From assembly GCA_017503785.1 (NCBI GenBank), contig JAFVSK010000018.1:42079-106078 (forward strand): a DNA stretch of 64,000 bases, in the 5' to 3' direction. The translations under genes and the position numbers were made by a program. This DNA is from Clostridia bacterium. GTDB taxonomy: Bacteria > Bacillota > Clostridia > Oscillospirales > Acutalibacteraceae. Shown here in pieces: positions 56,735 to 64,000 of this stretch (position 1 is its first letter; every line of letters begins with the position of its first letter). The notes beneath the pieces were generated by a model. The model was not told the origin of the DNA. It saw only the letters and a list, made by a program, of their open reading frames with translations, and made no database searches.

Positions 56735-58599
56735 TACGGTGCCTCCTGTTCTCCGCTGACACGGTTACTGCGTATTAACAGATCGGATAAATAATACATG
56801 GTGTGCGCCACGGCCAGTTCCTCCTCGGGCAAGGTGCCGTGGAGCGTGCCGTCGTCCATGACGGCGAAACTGCGCTGCGTGGCCGTTAGATCGCGCCCGA
56901 AAAACACCTGCGCGGTGCGGCTGTCCTGCACGCCCATGAACGACAGCAGCGTGGGCAGCATATCCACCTGACCGCCGATGACGTTCACAACGTGGGGGTC
57001 GGCAATGTCGCTGCTGTACAGCAGCATGGGCAGCGTGTAGGGCTCCTCCTCGGCGAGGAACCAATCCTCGCACGCCTCGGGGGAAAGGTCGTCGACCCAA
57101 TGCGGATAATACTTATGAATGCCGCCGTGGTCGCCGATGACCACCACCAGCGTGTTCTCCAGCGTGCCGTTTTGCTCCAACGCCTCCAAAAAGAGGCCGA
57201 GCTGACGGTCGGTGTAGTGAATGGCCTGCAAATAATCGCCCATGGGGTTGGCGGCCAATTCGTCGTTTAACGCAAGGCCCTTGAAATCGGCGGGCACCTC
57301 GCACGGAATGTGCGACGAGCAGGTGACTACGTGCGCATAAAACGGCTCGGCGAGGGCTTGGTTTTTGAGCTTTTCGGCCGTTTGGCGGAAAAAGCTTTCG
57401 TCGGACAGGTAGCCGTTGAGCATATCGTCTTGCGCGTAATCCATAACGATATGGTCGAACTCCAGCCCCTGCTTGAGCATGTCGGTGTAGTTCCAGATGG
57501 AGTTGACCGCGCCGTGAAAATAGTAGCTTTCGTAGCCGCCGTGGTCGGCCAGCAGCTCGGCCAGCGAGAGATAATCGTTATTCGGCCACGAGCCGAACGC
57601 GTAGCTTTTGTTGGTGGGGAGCAGCCCCGTCATGAACAGAAAATCGCAGTCGGCGCTGTTGCCGCTTTTGACCTGCTCGTACAGCTCCGTGAACGCGTAG
57701 CCGCCGTTCATGAGCCGATTGAGCGTGGGCGTGACCTCTTGCCCGCCCACACGGTTGCCCAGCACGAAGCTTTCCAGCGATTCGAACTGCACCACCAGCA
57801 GGTTTTTGCCGCCGAACTGCCCTGCGTGGGCGCTGACACCGTCGTTATTCCTTTGCCAGCTGCGGAACGCCTGCAGCACGGCTTCATCGTCGGGCGTGGC
57901 TGAAGCAGTGGTAACGCGGCCGGTGGCCGCGGCGGCAATGTCGGCCGTGTGGAAGCCCATGAACGAGAAATACTGCGCCTGCTGCAGCGTATCGGCCGTG
58001 ACGTACAGCCTGCGAAACGGTTCCCGCACGCCGCACACGCCGAGCAGCGGAATGACCGTCAGCGCCAGCACCGCGCACAGCAGTGCACGCAACGTAACGC
58101 GAGGACGACGCGCCGTTACCGTCACGCCGCGACGGCGACGATTGACGAGCAGCAGCACCGCCCACAGCACAAGATCCAGCAAATACAACAAGTCCCACCA
58201 CGTGAGCAGCGTGGGCAAAATGGTGGACACGGTATCCTGCCCGGTGTCGGTGTTCAGCATGGGCAGCATCACCACCGAGGGGAGCACGTTGTAGGCGCGC
58301 AGGTAGACGGTGTCGATGAACCCGATGAGCGTGAGCACACCGCCCGCAACGCCGTTGTACACCAAGCGGCCGCGCCCCTTAAACAAGAGCGACCAGCCGA
58401 AGATCAGCCAAAACACCGCCAAATGCAACGGCAGGTACGGCAAAAAACGGCACAGCCCGGCCCACACCGCGGGGGTGTAAGGGTCGCTGCCACCGATGAA
58501 CATTTGTAATAACAAGTCTTTGCACAGCACGCCCACCAAGGGCATCCATACACACAGCCACGCACTCACACGCGCGAAGCCTTTTTGAATTTGCTGCAT
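56734..58599 (-). CDS. LTA synthase-like sulfatase-fold membrane protein
   Basis: 621 residues. About four or five membrane helices in the first 190 residues, then an extracellular alkaline-phosphatase/sulfatase domain with VVQFESLESFVLGN (metal ligand Glu), GNSADCDFLFMTGLLP and VVIGDHGGIHKY. The segment corresponding to the LtaS nucleophile (GKTSDSEF) reads GNSADCDF, so Ser would replace Thr. It probably transfers glycerol-phosphate or phosphoethanolamine to an envelope polymer. ATG 58599 follows AAGGAAGGTG; the frame upstream of it runs antisense to the next gene. Confidence 0.88.
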   Translation of the reverse strand: MQQIQKGFARVSAWLCVWMPLVGVLCKDLLLQMFIGGSDPYTPAVWAGLCRFLPYLPLHLAVFWLIFGWSLLFKGRGRLVYNGVAGGVLTLIGFIDTVYLRAYNVLPSVVMLPMLNTDTGQDTVSTILPTLLTWWDLLYLLDLVLWAVLLLVNRRRRGVTVTARRPRVTLRALLCAVLALTVIPLLGVCGVREPFRRLYVTADTLQQAQYFSFMGFHTADIAAAATGRVTTASATPDDEAVLQAFRSWQRNNDGVSAHAGQFGGKNLLVVQFESLESFVLGNRVGGQEVTPTLNRLMNGGYAFTELYEQVKSGNSADCDFLFMTGLLPTNKSYAFGSWPNNDYLSLAELLADHGGYESYYFHGAVNSIWNYTDMLKQGLEFDHIVMDYAQDDMLNGYLSDESFFRQTAEKLKNQALAEPFYAHVVTCSSHIPCEVPADFKGLALNDELAANPMGDYLQAIHYTDRQLGLFLEALEQNGTLENTLVVVIGDHGGIHKYYPHWVDDLSPEACEDWFLAEEEPYTLPMLLYSSDIADPHVVNVIGGQVDMLPTLLSFMGVQDSRTAQVFFGRDLTATQRSFAVMDDGTLHGTLPEEELAVAHTMYYLSDLLIRSNRVSGEQEAP

Positions 58600-58680
58600 G
58601 CGTTTCACCTTCCTTTCCATGATAGCACGCTTTTCTCTAAAACGCAAGAAAACAAACTGTGAATTTCTTGCCGCTCGCAG

Positions 58681-58710
58681 TTGACAGATAAAAGCGAAAT
58701 ATTGTACAAT
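58681..58710 (+). promoter_or_regulatory. Promoter of the small conserved-looking gene at 58739
   Basis: -35 TTGACA, 18-bp spacer, -10 TACAAT. Confidence 0.75.
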
Positions 58711-58738
58711 AGTAAAATAGCCGAAAGGAGGTGCACAG

Positions 58739-59053
58739 ATGGGACTGTTTAAACGCAAGGAACGTGACAAGCGCCCTGCCGGGCTGGACAAGCTCGACGG
58801 TAAGCTGGTGGCGTATGCCGTGCGCCGCGAGCCCACCGGCGAGGTGGTCATTGGCAAAAACGGCCGTATCTGCGCCGCCACCGAGGTGCTGGAGCTGCGC
58901 TTTAACGACGGCAGCGTGCCGTTTGCCTGTCCGGTGGAAACCTTGGAATTCGGCGAGCTGTTAAGTAAAAACGGCGTGCTGCTCACCGGCGACGATACCG
59001 TGACCGGCCGCAGGCTTACCGCCGTGGCGTATTATTCGTATTATCGGAAATAA
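58739..59053 (+). CDS. Small protein of unknown function
   Basis: 104 residues, no signal peptide. Basic start MGLFKRKERDKRPAGLDKL, then a compact alternating pattern (VVIGKNGRICAATEVLELRF) suggestive of a small beta barrel. Not recognised. Excellent ribosome site AAAGGAGGTG and its own promoter argue that it is real. May share the transcript with the LamG gene, with a repeat between them. Confidence 0.75.
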   Translation: MGLFKRKERDKRPAGLDKLDGKLVAYAVRREPTGEVVIGKNGRICAATEVLELRFNDGSVPFACPVETLEFGELLSKNGVLLTGDDTVTGRRLTAVAYYSYYRK

Positions 59054-59066
59054 GGGTAGGATAACT

Positions 59067-59121
59067 CCCTCCGTCACGCCTACGGCGTGCCACCTCCCTC
59101 AAAGAGGGAGGCTGCTGACGG
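59067..59121. repeat. GC-rich palindromic repeat, copy 6
   Basis: CTCCCTCCGTCACGCCTACG hairpin followed by CCTCCCTCAAAGAGGGAGG and GCTGCTGACGG. Close to the copy at 36653. Confidence 0.65.
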
Positions 59122-59148
59122 AAACTATTCGCGTAACGAGGTGTTGAT

Positions 59149-60471
59149 ATGAAACTGAAAACCGTTTTACTGTGGGTGTGCACCGCCGCCCTGCTGCTTG
59201 GCTGCATGGTGTCGGTGGCGGCCGAGGAAGCGGTGGCCCCCTTCCCCTTCCCCGTGCCCGAGGCGGTAACCACCACAACCACCACCGCAACCACCACAAC
59301 CACTACGGCGGCGCCCACCACGGTCACGACCACCGTCACCACGGCGCCCACCACGGTGGCAACGCCCGCGCCCACACAGGCAACAACGACGGTAAGCACC
59401 GCATCGACGGGCACCACCGAAACTACCACCACCACCGAAACCACCACCACAACAACCACCATCCCCACCACGGTAACACTGCCCACCCAAACGGGCCCGA
59501 TCGTGTTTCCTGAGCTTTCGGAACGCATTGCCGTGGTGACCGAGCCCGAAGAAGGCGACGAGAAGATCTACTACTACGAGGACAACCGCAAGGTGAAGCC
59601 TGACGATTTCACCTGGGTGCCCGGCCGCAACGGCTTTGCCGTGCATCTCAACGGCGAAGACCAATATTTGCGCTATTCCGCGCAGGAGTCCCTGAAGCTG
59701 ACGGAGTTTACCTTCTCGGCTTGGGTGAACTGGCAGGGCGGCGATGCCGGCCAAAAGCTGCTGACGGTGTATAAAAACGATAACCGCTTCTTTACCGTGT
59801 CGCCGTATATGCGCGACGAGGAAAAGGGCGTTAACGGCTGGTACGGCGAGGTGCGCGACCGCACCATCGAGCCGCACGACACGTTCTGCGAAGCACGCGA
59901 GGGCCACTCCTACGCGCTGGAATCCCACGCCTGGCATCACGTGGCGGTAACCGCAACCGATACCGCGTTCACCGTGTATGTGGACGGCAAGGAATATCTT
60001 TCCACCACGTACCGCCTGTCCATTCCCGAAATGGAGCTGAACACGTTTCTCATCGGCGGCGGCTTCTACGGTGAGCCGCGCCTCAACGCATTGCTGGACG
60101 ATGCGTATTTGTACACGCAGGCGCTCTCGGCCGAGAATATCGCGCTGCTGGCGGCGGATATGAACCCCGTTTACGGCGGCTCGGCGCCCACCACCACGGT
60201 GTATTATCCCACGCAGCCCGCCACCACCGTAACCGCCTCGCCTGCCGACGGCAGCGTGCCCTCCCGCGGGACGGTGTTCGGCCTGCCGGCCGCGCTGGTG
60301 ATCATTCCGCTGGCCGTTATTGCGTTGGCGGTGGTGCTTTCGCTGGTGCTCAGCGTCCAAAAGAAAAAAGAACCCGTTTGGCGCGACGATGAAGACGGCT
60401 CGCCCGTGCTCGGCGAGCCCGAAACGCCCGACGACCCCGACACCATTAACAGCGAGGAGGAGCAGGAATGA
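59149..60471 (+). CDS. LamG-domain surface protein with Thr-rich stalk and C-terminal membrane anchor
   Basis: 440 residues. Signal peptide (VLLWVCTAALLLGCMVSVAAEE; cleavage by type I or lipoprotein peptidase both possible). Residues 40-115 are almost pure Thr with Ala/Val/Glu. A concanavalin-like LamG domain spans about 160-345: GFAVHLNGEDQYLRYS, FTFSAWVNWQGG, WHHVAVTATDTAFTVYVDGK. A second Thr/Pro stretch, a membrane helix (ALVIIPLAVIALAVVLSLVL) and an acidic cytoplasmic tail end the chain. Likely binds carbohydrate. Overlaps the next gene by 4 bp. Confidence 0.83.
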   Translation: MKLKTVLLWVCTAALLLGCMVSVAAEEAVAPFPFPVPEAVTTTTTTATTTTTTAAPTTVTTTVTTAPTTVATPAPTQATTTVSTASTGTTETTTTTETTTTTTTIPTTVTLPTQTGPIVFPELSERIAVVTEPEEGDEKIYYYEDNRKVKPDDFTWVPGRNGFAVHLNGEDQYLRYSAQESLKLTEFTFSAWVNWQGGDAGQKLLTVYKNDNRFFTVSPYMRDEEKGVNGWYGEVRDRTIEPHDTFCEAREGHSYALESHAWHHVAVTATDTAFTVYVDGKEYLSTTYRLSIPEMELNTFLIGGGFYGEPRLNALLDDAYLYTQALSAENIALLAADMNPVYGGSAPTTTVYYPTQPATTVTASPADGSVPSRGTVFGLPAALVIIPLAVIALAVVLSLVLSVQKKKEPVWRDDEDGSPVLGEPETPDDPDTINSEEEQE

Positions 60472-61115
60472 AACGGATAATGACTCTTGCCGCCGCGCTG
60501 CTCCTGCTGCTTTGCGCCGCGTGCCCCGTGGCGGCCGACAACGGCACGCAGCAGATCGCGTTATCGGAGTTCGACGGCACGCTGATGCTGTCGGCCAAGA
60601 ACCAGCCCACCTCGTGGGAGCTGATCGACCTCAAGGCCGGCGAGGCCACCGATCAGCCCGGTATGCTGGTGCTGGAAAACAACACCAAACGAGCCCATAC
60701 CATTTCGCTCAATTACGTGGGGCTGCCGTTCGACAACGAAGCGGCGCTGGCCTATTTGCAGCACGTGAATATCACCGTGGCCGGCGACAGCGGCGTGCTG
60801 TACGACGGCCCCTACACCCGTATTAACGACGAAAACGGTCTGCGCATCAATCGTCTGCTGCAGCCCGGCGAGGCGGCAACACTGTCGATCTCGGTGCGGT
60901 GCGATTACACGCTGGATAATGCGGCTCTCCCCGCAGGCGGCGTGCTGACCGATTGGAAGTTCTTCACCATGGTACAGCAAGAGGTGGAGGACGGCGATAA
61001 GGTGTCGGCCGCGTTCAGCGACCCTGCCCTGCGTGAGATCTTGATTGCCGTGGCCGCCGCCGCGGCGCTGCTCATCGGCGTGGGCGTGTATGAGTTCTCC
61101 AGAAGAAGAAGATAA
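60468..61115 (+). CDS. Secreted/membrane-anchored partner of the LamG protein
   Basis: 215 residues. Signal peptide (IMTLAAALLLLLCAACPVAADN), a beta-rich extracellular domain of about 150 residues, one C-terminal membrane helix (ILIAVAAAAALLIGVGVYEF) and a short basic tail (SRRRR). No family recognised. ATGA overlap with the LamG gene suggests that they act together at the surface. Confidence 0.78.
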   Translation: MKRIMTLAAALLLLLCAACPVAADNGTQQIALSEFDGTLMLSAKNQPTSWELIDLKAGEATDQPGMLVLENNTKRAHTISLNYVGLPFDNEAALAYLQHVNITVAGDSGVLYDGPYTRINDENGLRINRLLQPGEAATLSISVRCDYTLDNAALPAGGVLTDWKFFTMVQQEVEDGDKVSAAFSDPALREILIAVAAAAALLIGVGVYEFSRRRR

Positions 61116-61130
61116 ACCGAGTTTTAAACA

Positions 61131-61159
61131 GCCCCCTCACACGAGGGGGTCGTTTTTTG
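61131..61159 (+). terminator. Rho-independent terminator before secA
   Basis: CCCCCTC, loop ACAC, GAGGGGG, then a T-rich tail. Confidence 0.82.
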
Positions 61160-61203
61160 TGTGAAGCCGAGCGTAGGAGCCTGTGCAGAAACGTAAATTC
61201 TGC

Positions 61204-61232
61204 TTGTATCGACGCGGGTTTTGTGGTATAAT
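61204..61232 (+). promoter_or_regulatory. Promoter of secA
   Basis: -35 TTGTAT, 17-bp spacer, extended -10 TGG-TATAAT. Confidence 0.82.
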
Positions 61233-61261
61233 AACATGAATTATGATAACGAGGTGATAAC

Positions 61262-63991
61262 ATGGGTTTGCTGAAAGCCTTATTCGGCGATTACAGTAAG
61301 CGTGAGTTGAAGCGTATTCAGCCGATCTGCAACCGTGTTTTAGCATTGGAGGATACCTATCGCGCCATGGACGAAGCCACGCTGCGCGCCGAGACCGAGC
61401 GCTTGCGTGGGCGGCTTCAAGCCGGTGAATCCACCGACGATATTCTGCCCGAGGCCTTTGCTGCCTGCCGCGAGGCATGCGACCGCGTGCTGGGGCTGCG
61501 CCCCTTCCCCGTGCAGATCTTGGGCGGTATCGTGCTGCATCAGGGTCGCATTGCCGAAATGAAGACCGGTGAGGGTAAAACGCTGGTGGCGACTCTCCCT
61601 GCCTATTTGAACGCGTTGTGCGGCGACGGTGTGCACATTGTCACCGTGAACGATTACCTCGCCCGCCGCGACAGTGAGTGGATGGGCAAGGTGTTCCGCT
61701 ATATGGGTCTTTCGGTGGGCTTGGTGCTGCCCGGCACCTCCTCCGAGGAGCACAAGGCCGGCTACGCTGCCGATATCACCTACGTGACCAACAGCGAGCT
61801 GGGCTTCGATTACCTGCGCGATAACATGGCCATGCACAAGGATAACCGCACCGGTCGCGGGCACGCCTTTGCCATCGTGGACGAGGTGGACTCCATTCTC
61901 ATCGACGAAGCGCGTACCCCGCTCATCATTTCCGGCCAGGGCGATAAATCCACCGATCTGTACGCCCGTGCCGACAGCTTCGTGCGCAGTCTGCGCGTGT
62001 TCCGCATCCGCGAAATGGATGCCAAAGAGGAGCAGGACACCGTGGACGGCGATTATATCGTGGACGAAAAGGCCCGCACCGCCACGCTTACCCAGTCGGG
62101 TGTGAAAAAGGCGGAGCAGGCATTTAACGTAGAAAATCTGATGGACCCCGAAAACGTGACCCTGCTGCACCACATTAACCAAGCCATCAAGGCGCGCGGC
62201 GTGATGCAGCGCGACGTGGATTACGTGGTGAAGGACGGTCAGGTCATTATTGTGGACACCTTTACCGGCCGCTTGCAGCCCGGCCGCCGCTACAGCGAGG
62301 GTCTGCACCAAGCCATTGAAGCCAAGGAGGGCGTGGCCGTTAAGCGCGAAAGCCGCACCATTGCCACCATTACCTACCAGAACTTCTTCCGCTTATATCG
62401 CAAGCTGTCGGGCATGACGGGTACGGCGCTCACCGAGGAGGCCGAGTTCCGCGAGATCTATCGACTGGACGTGGTGGAGATCCCCACCAACCGCCCCGTG
62501 GCGCGCGTGGACTATCCCGACGTGCTGTACAAGAGCGAGCTTACCAAGTTTAACGCCGTGATCGATCAGATCGTGGAATGTCACGAACGGCAGCAGCCGG
62601 TGCTGGTGGGTACGGTGTCGATTGAAAAGTCGGAGCAGCTGTCCAAAATGCTGCGCGCCCGCAAAATTCCGCATGAGGTGCTCAACGCGAAGCATCACGA
62701 AAAGGAAGCCGAGATCGTGGCGCAGGCCGGTAAGCCCGGCGCGGTAACCATTGCCACCAACATGGCAGGCCGCGGTACCGATATTAAGCTGGGCGGTAAC
62801 GCCGAGTTCTTGGCCAAAACCGAAATGCGCCGCATGGGTATTGCGGAGGAGCTGATTGCCGAATCCACCGCCTACGGTGATACCGACAACGCGGAGGTGC
62901 TGGCCGCGCGTACCACCTTCCGCGAGCTGGAGCAGAAGTACCGCGAGGAGATCCGCCCCGAGGAAGAAGCCGTGAAGGCGGCAGGCGGCTTGTTCATCAT
63001 CGGTACCGAACGGCACGAATCCCGCCGTATCGACAACCAGCTGCGCGGCCGTTCCGGCCGTCAGGGCGACCCCGGCGCCAGCCGCTTCTATCTGTCGATG
63101 GACGACGAGGTGATGCGCCTGTACACCAGTCCCTCGGCTCGCGCCATGCTCGACCGCATTTGGGTGGACGATATTGAAAAAATGGATTTCAAGCTGTTCA
63201 GCTCGGCGGTGGAAAACGCCCAACGCCAGGTGGAGTCGCAGCATTTCGCCGCGCGCCGCAACGTGCTGCAGTATGACGACGTGATGAACCGCCAGCGCGA
63301 GATCATCTATGCGCAGCGCAACCAAGTGCTGGACGACGAGGACGTGCAGGAATCGGTGAAAAAGATGATCGCCGATGCCATTACCGCCACGGTGGCGCAG
63401 TACACCGCGAGCGAGGATCATACCGAATGGAACCTCGAGGGTCTGCGCGCCTATTACAAGGGCTGGCTGGCCGACGACACGTCGTTTACCTACACGCCGC
63501 AGGAGCTGGAGGATCTGGAGCCCGAAGCCCTGTGCGACGAGCTGATCGAACGCGCCACCGCGCTGGCCGCCGCCCGCGAAGCGGAATACGGCAGCGAGCT
63601 GATGCGCGAGGTGGAGCGCGTGATGCTGCTGCGTGCGGTGGATATTCATTGGATGGATCACATTGACGCCATGGATGAGCTGCGCCGCGGTATCGGCTTG
63701 CGCGCCTATGCCAACCAGGATCCCGTGGTGATGTACCGCAAGGAAAGCTTCGATATGTTCGAGGACATGGTGAACGCCATTCGCGAGGATACGGCGCGGT
63801 TCGTGCTCACGGTACGGCTGCGCAGCGAGCAGCCCGTGCAGCGCACGGCGGTGGTGAAGGAAACCGGCACCTCGGGCGACGGCAGCGCCCCGAAACGCAC
63901 GGTGCGCAAAACGCAGGCCGAGCGTGTGGGCCGCAACGATCCTTGCCCCTGCGGCAGCGGCAAAAAGTATAAGCAGTGCTGCGGACGATAA
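61262..63991 (+). CDS. secA: Preprotein translocase ATPase SecA
   Basis: 909 residues, full length. Walker A MKTGEGKTLVA, YVTNSELGFDYLRDNM, VDEVDSILIDEARTPLIISG, TIATITYQNFFRLY, VTIATNMAGRGTDIKLGG and LRGRSGRQGDPG cover both nucleotide-binding folds and the preprotein cross-linking domain. The C-terminus has the zinc-binding SEC-C motif (NDPCPCGSGKKYKQCC) for SecB or ribosome contact. It drives protein export through SecYEG. Start follows AACGAGGTG. Confidence 0.97.
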   Translation: MGLLKALFGDYSKRELKRIQPICNRVLALEDTYRAMDEATLRAETERLRGRLQAGESTDDILPEAFAACREACDRVLGLRPFPVQILGGIVLHQGRIAEMKTGEGKTLVATLPAYLNALCGDGVHIVTVNDYLARRDSEWMGKVFRYMGLSVGLVLPGTSSEEHKAGYAADITYVTNSELGFDYLRDNMAMHKDNRTGRGHAFAIVDEVDSILIDEARTPLIISGQGDKSTDLYARADSFVRSLRVFRIREMDAKEEQDTVDGDYIVDEKARTATLTQSGVKKAEQAFNVENLMDPENVTLLHHINQAIKARGVMQRDVDYVVKDGQVIIVDTFTGRLQPGRRYSEGLHQAIEAKEGVAVKRESRTIATITYQNFFRLYRKLSGMTGTALTEEAEFREIYRLDVVEIPTNRPVARVDYPDVLYKSELTKFNAVIDQIVECHERQQPVLVGTVSIEKSEQLSKMLRARKIPHEVLNAKHHEKEAEIVAQAGKPGAVTIATNMAGRGTDIKLGGNAEFLAKTEMRRMGIAEELIAESTAYGDTDNAEVLAARTTFRELEQKYREEIRPEEEAVKAAGGLFIIGTERHESRRIDNQLRGRSGRQGDPGASRFYLSMDDEVMRLYTSPSARAMLDRIWVDDIEKMDFKLFSSAVENAQRQVESQHFAARRNVLQYDDVMNRQREIIYAQRNQVLDDEDVQESVKKMIADAITATVAQYTASEDHTEWNLEGLRAYYKGWLADDTSFTYTPQELEDLEPEALCDELIERATALAAAREAEYGSELMREVERVMLLRAVDIHWMDHIDAMDELRRGIGLRAYANQDPVVMYRKESFDMFEDMVNAIREDTARFVLTVRLRSEQPVQRTAVVKETGTSGDGSAPKRTVRKTQAERVGRNDPCPCGSGKKYKQCCGR

Positions 63992-64000
63992 GGCAAAAGC

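Noticed and set aside
58600-58986. Upstream extension of the LTA-synthase-like gene
   Set aside because: It is antisense to the small gene at 58739 and has no ribosome site; ATG 58599 has AAGGAAGGTG and starts the first membrane region.

Overview
The window reads as chromosome of a GC-rich, endospore-forming Firmicute of the class Clostridia, probably Oscillospiraceae/Ruminococcaceae-like. Evidence: spoIIP, gpr and rpsT sit together, GlyRS is the single-chain dimeric type, lipoproteins carry long Thr-rich linkers, there is a propanediol/fucose-type microcompartment operon, and many promoters match the vegetative consensus (TTGNNN, 17 bp, TANNNT, often with an extended TGG). The genus cannot be named from this sequence alone.

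Layout. 1-2.0 kb: two overlapping genes of a heterodimeric ABC exporter. 2.1-2.8 kb: a histidine phosphatase. 2.96-22.46 kb: a one-directional 13-gene block not recognised as a named system. It holds a WYL regulator, a DUF262/DUF1524 (GmrSD-like) nuclease, a CbxX-type AAA ATPase, a SUFU-like protein, a large SNF2-like helicase, a MoxR ATPase, a metallopeptidase-like/VWA protein, a second-type NAD+-dependent DNA ligase, three unfamiliar proteins (one with a winged helix like that of the WYL regulator), a PPP-family phosphatase and a shortened PolC-like protein that appears to lack a catalytic aspartate. Four transcription units in this block start with the same inverted repeat (GTACC-N6-GGTRC type), and its first base lies exactly 27 nt before the first base of the -10 hexamer each time. 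The repeat occupies the place of the -35 box, so the block looks like one regulon under a dedicated activator. This is the best candidate for an undescribed system. Defence or DNA-damage response is the favoured guess, not a demonstrated function.

22.5-23.8 kb: an AT-richer two-gene cassette (one a four-helix-bundle/S23-type protein) beside an array of small hairpins, then tRNA-Gly(GCC). 23.8-30.6 kb: secreted lipoproteins, DUF1015, an inactive-looking NlpC/P60 protein, and the sporulation genes spoIIP and gpr next to rpsT. 30.7-36.0 kb: M81 peptidase, LysR regulator, M20 peptidase, NlpC/P60 lipoprotein. 36.1-37.1 kb: divergent RHH and HTH small regulators and a DUF559 protein.

37.2-46.6 kb: a leftward bacterial microcompartment locus. 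From its promoter it reads fuculose-phosphate-type aldolase, GlcG/PduO-C protein, Zn-alcohol dehydrogenase, five single-domain BMC shell genes, BMC-P, PduS, PduT, DeoR regulator, CoA-acylating aldehyde dehydrogenase, PduL. No diol dehydratase of either B12 or glycyl-radical type is present, so the locus resembles fucose/rhamnose compartments built around lactaldehyde.

46.9-64 kb: a TPR-like/GLUG membrane protein with a zinc-ribbon partner, an LCP ligase, a split transketolase, glyS (its terminator loop is interrupted by a hairpin-rich element with a 5-bp target duplication), a lipid kinase, an LTA-synthase-like protein, a LamG surface protein and secA. GC-rich palindromic repeats of one family recur in at least six intergenic places.
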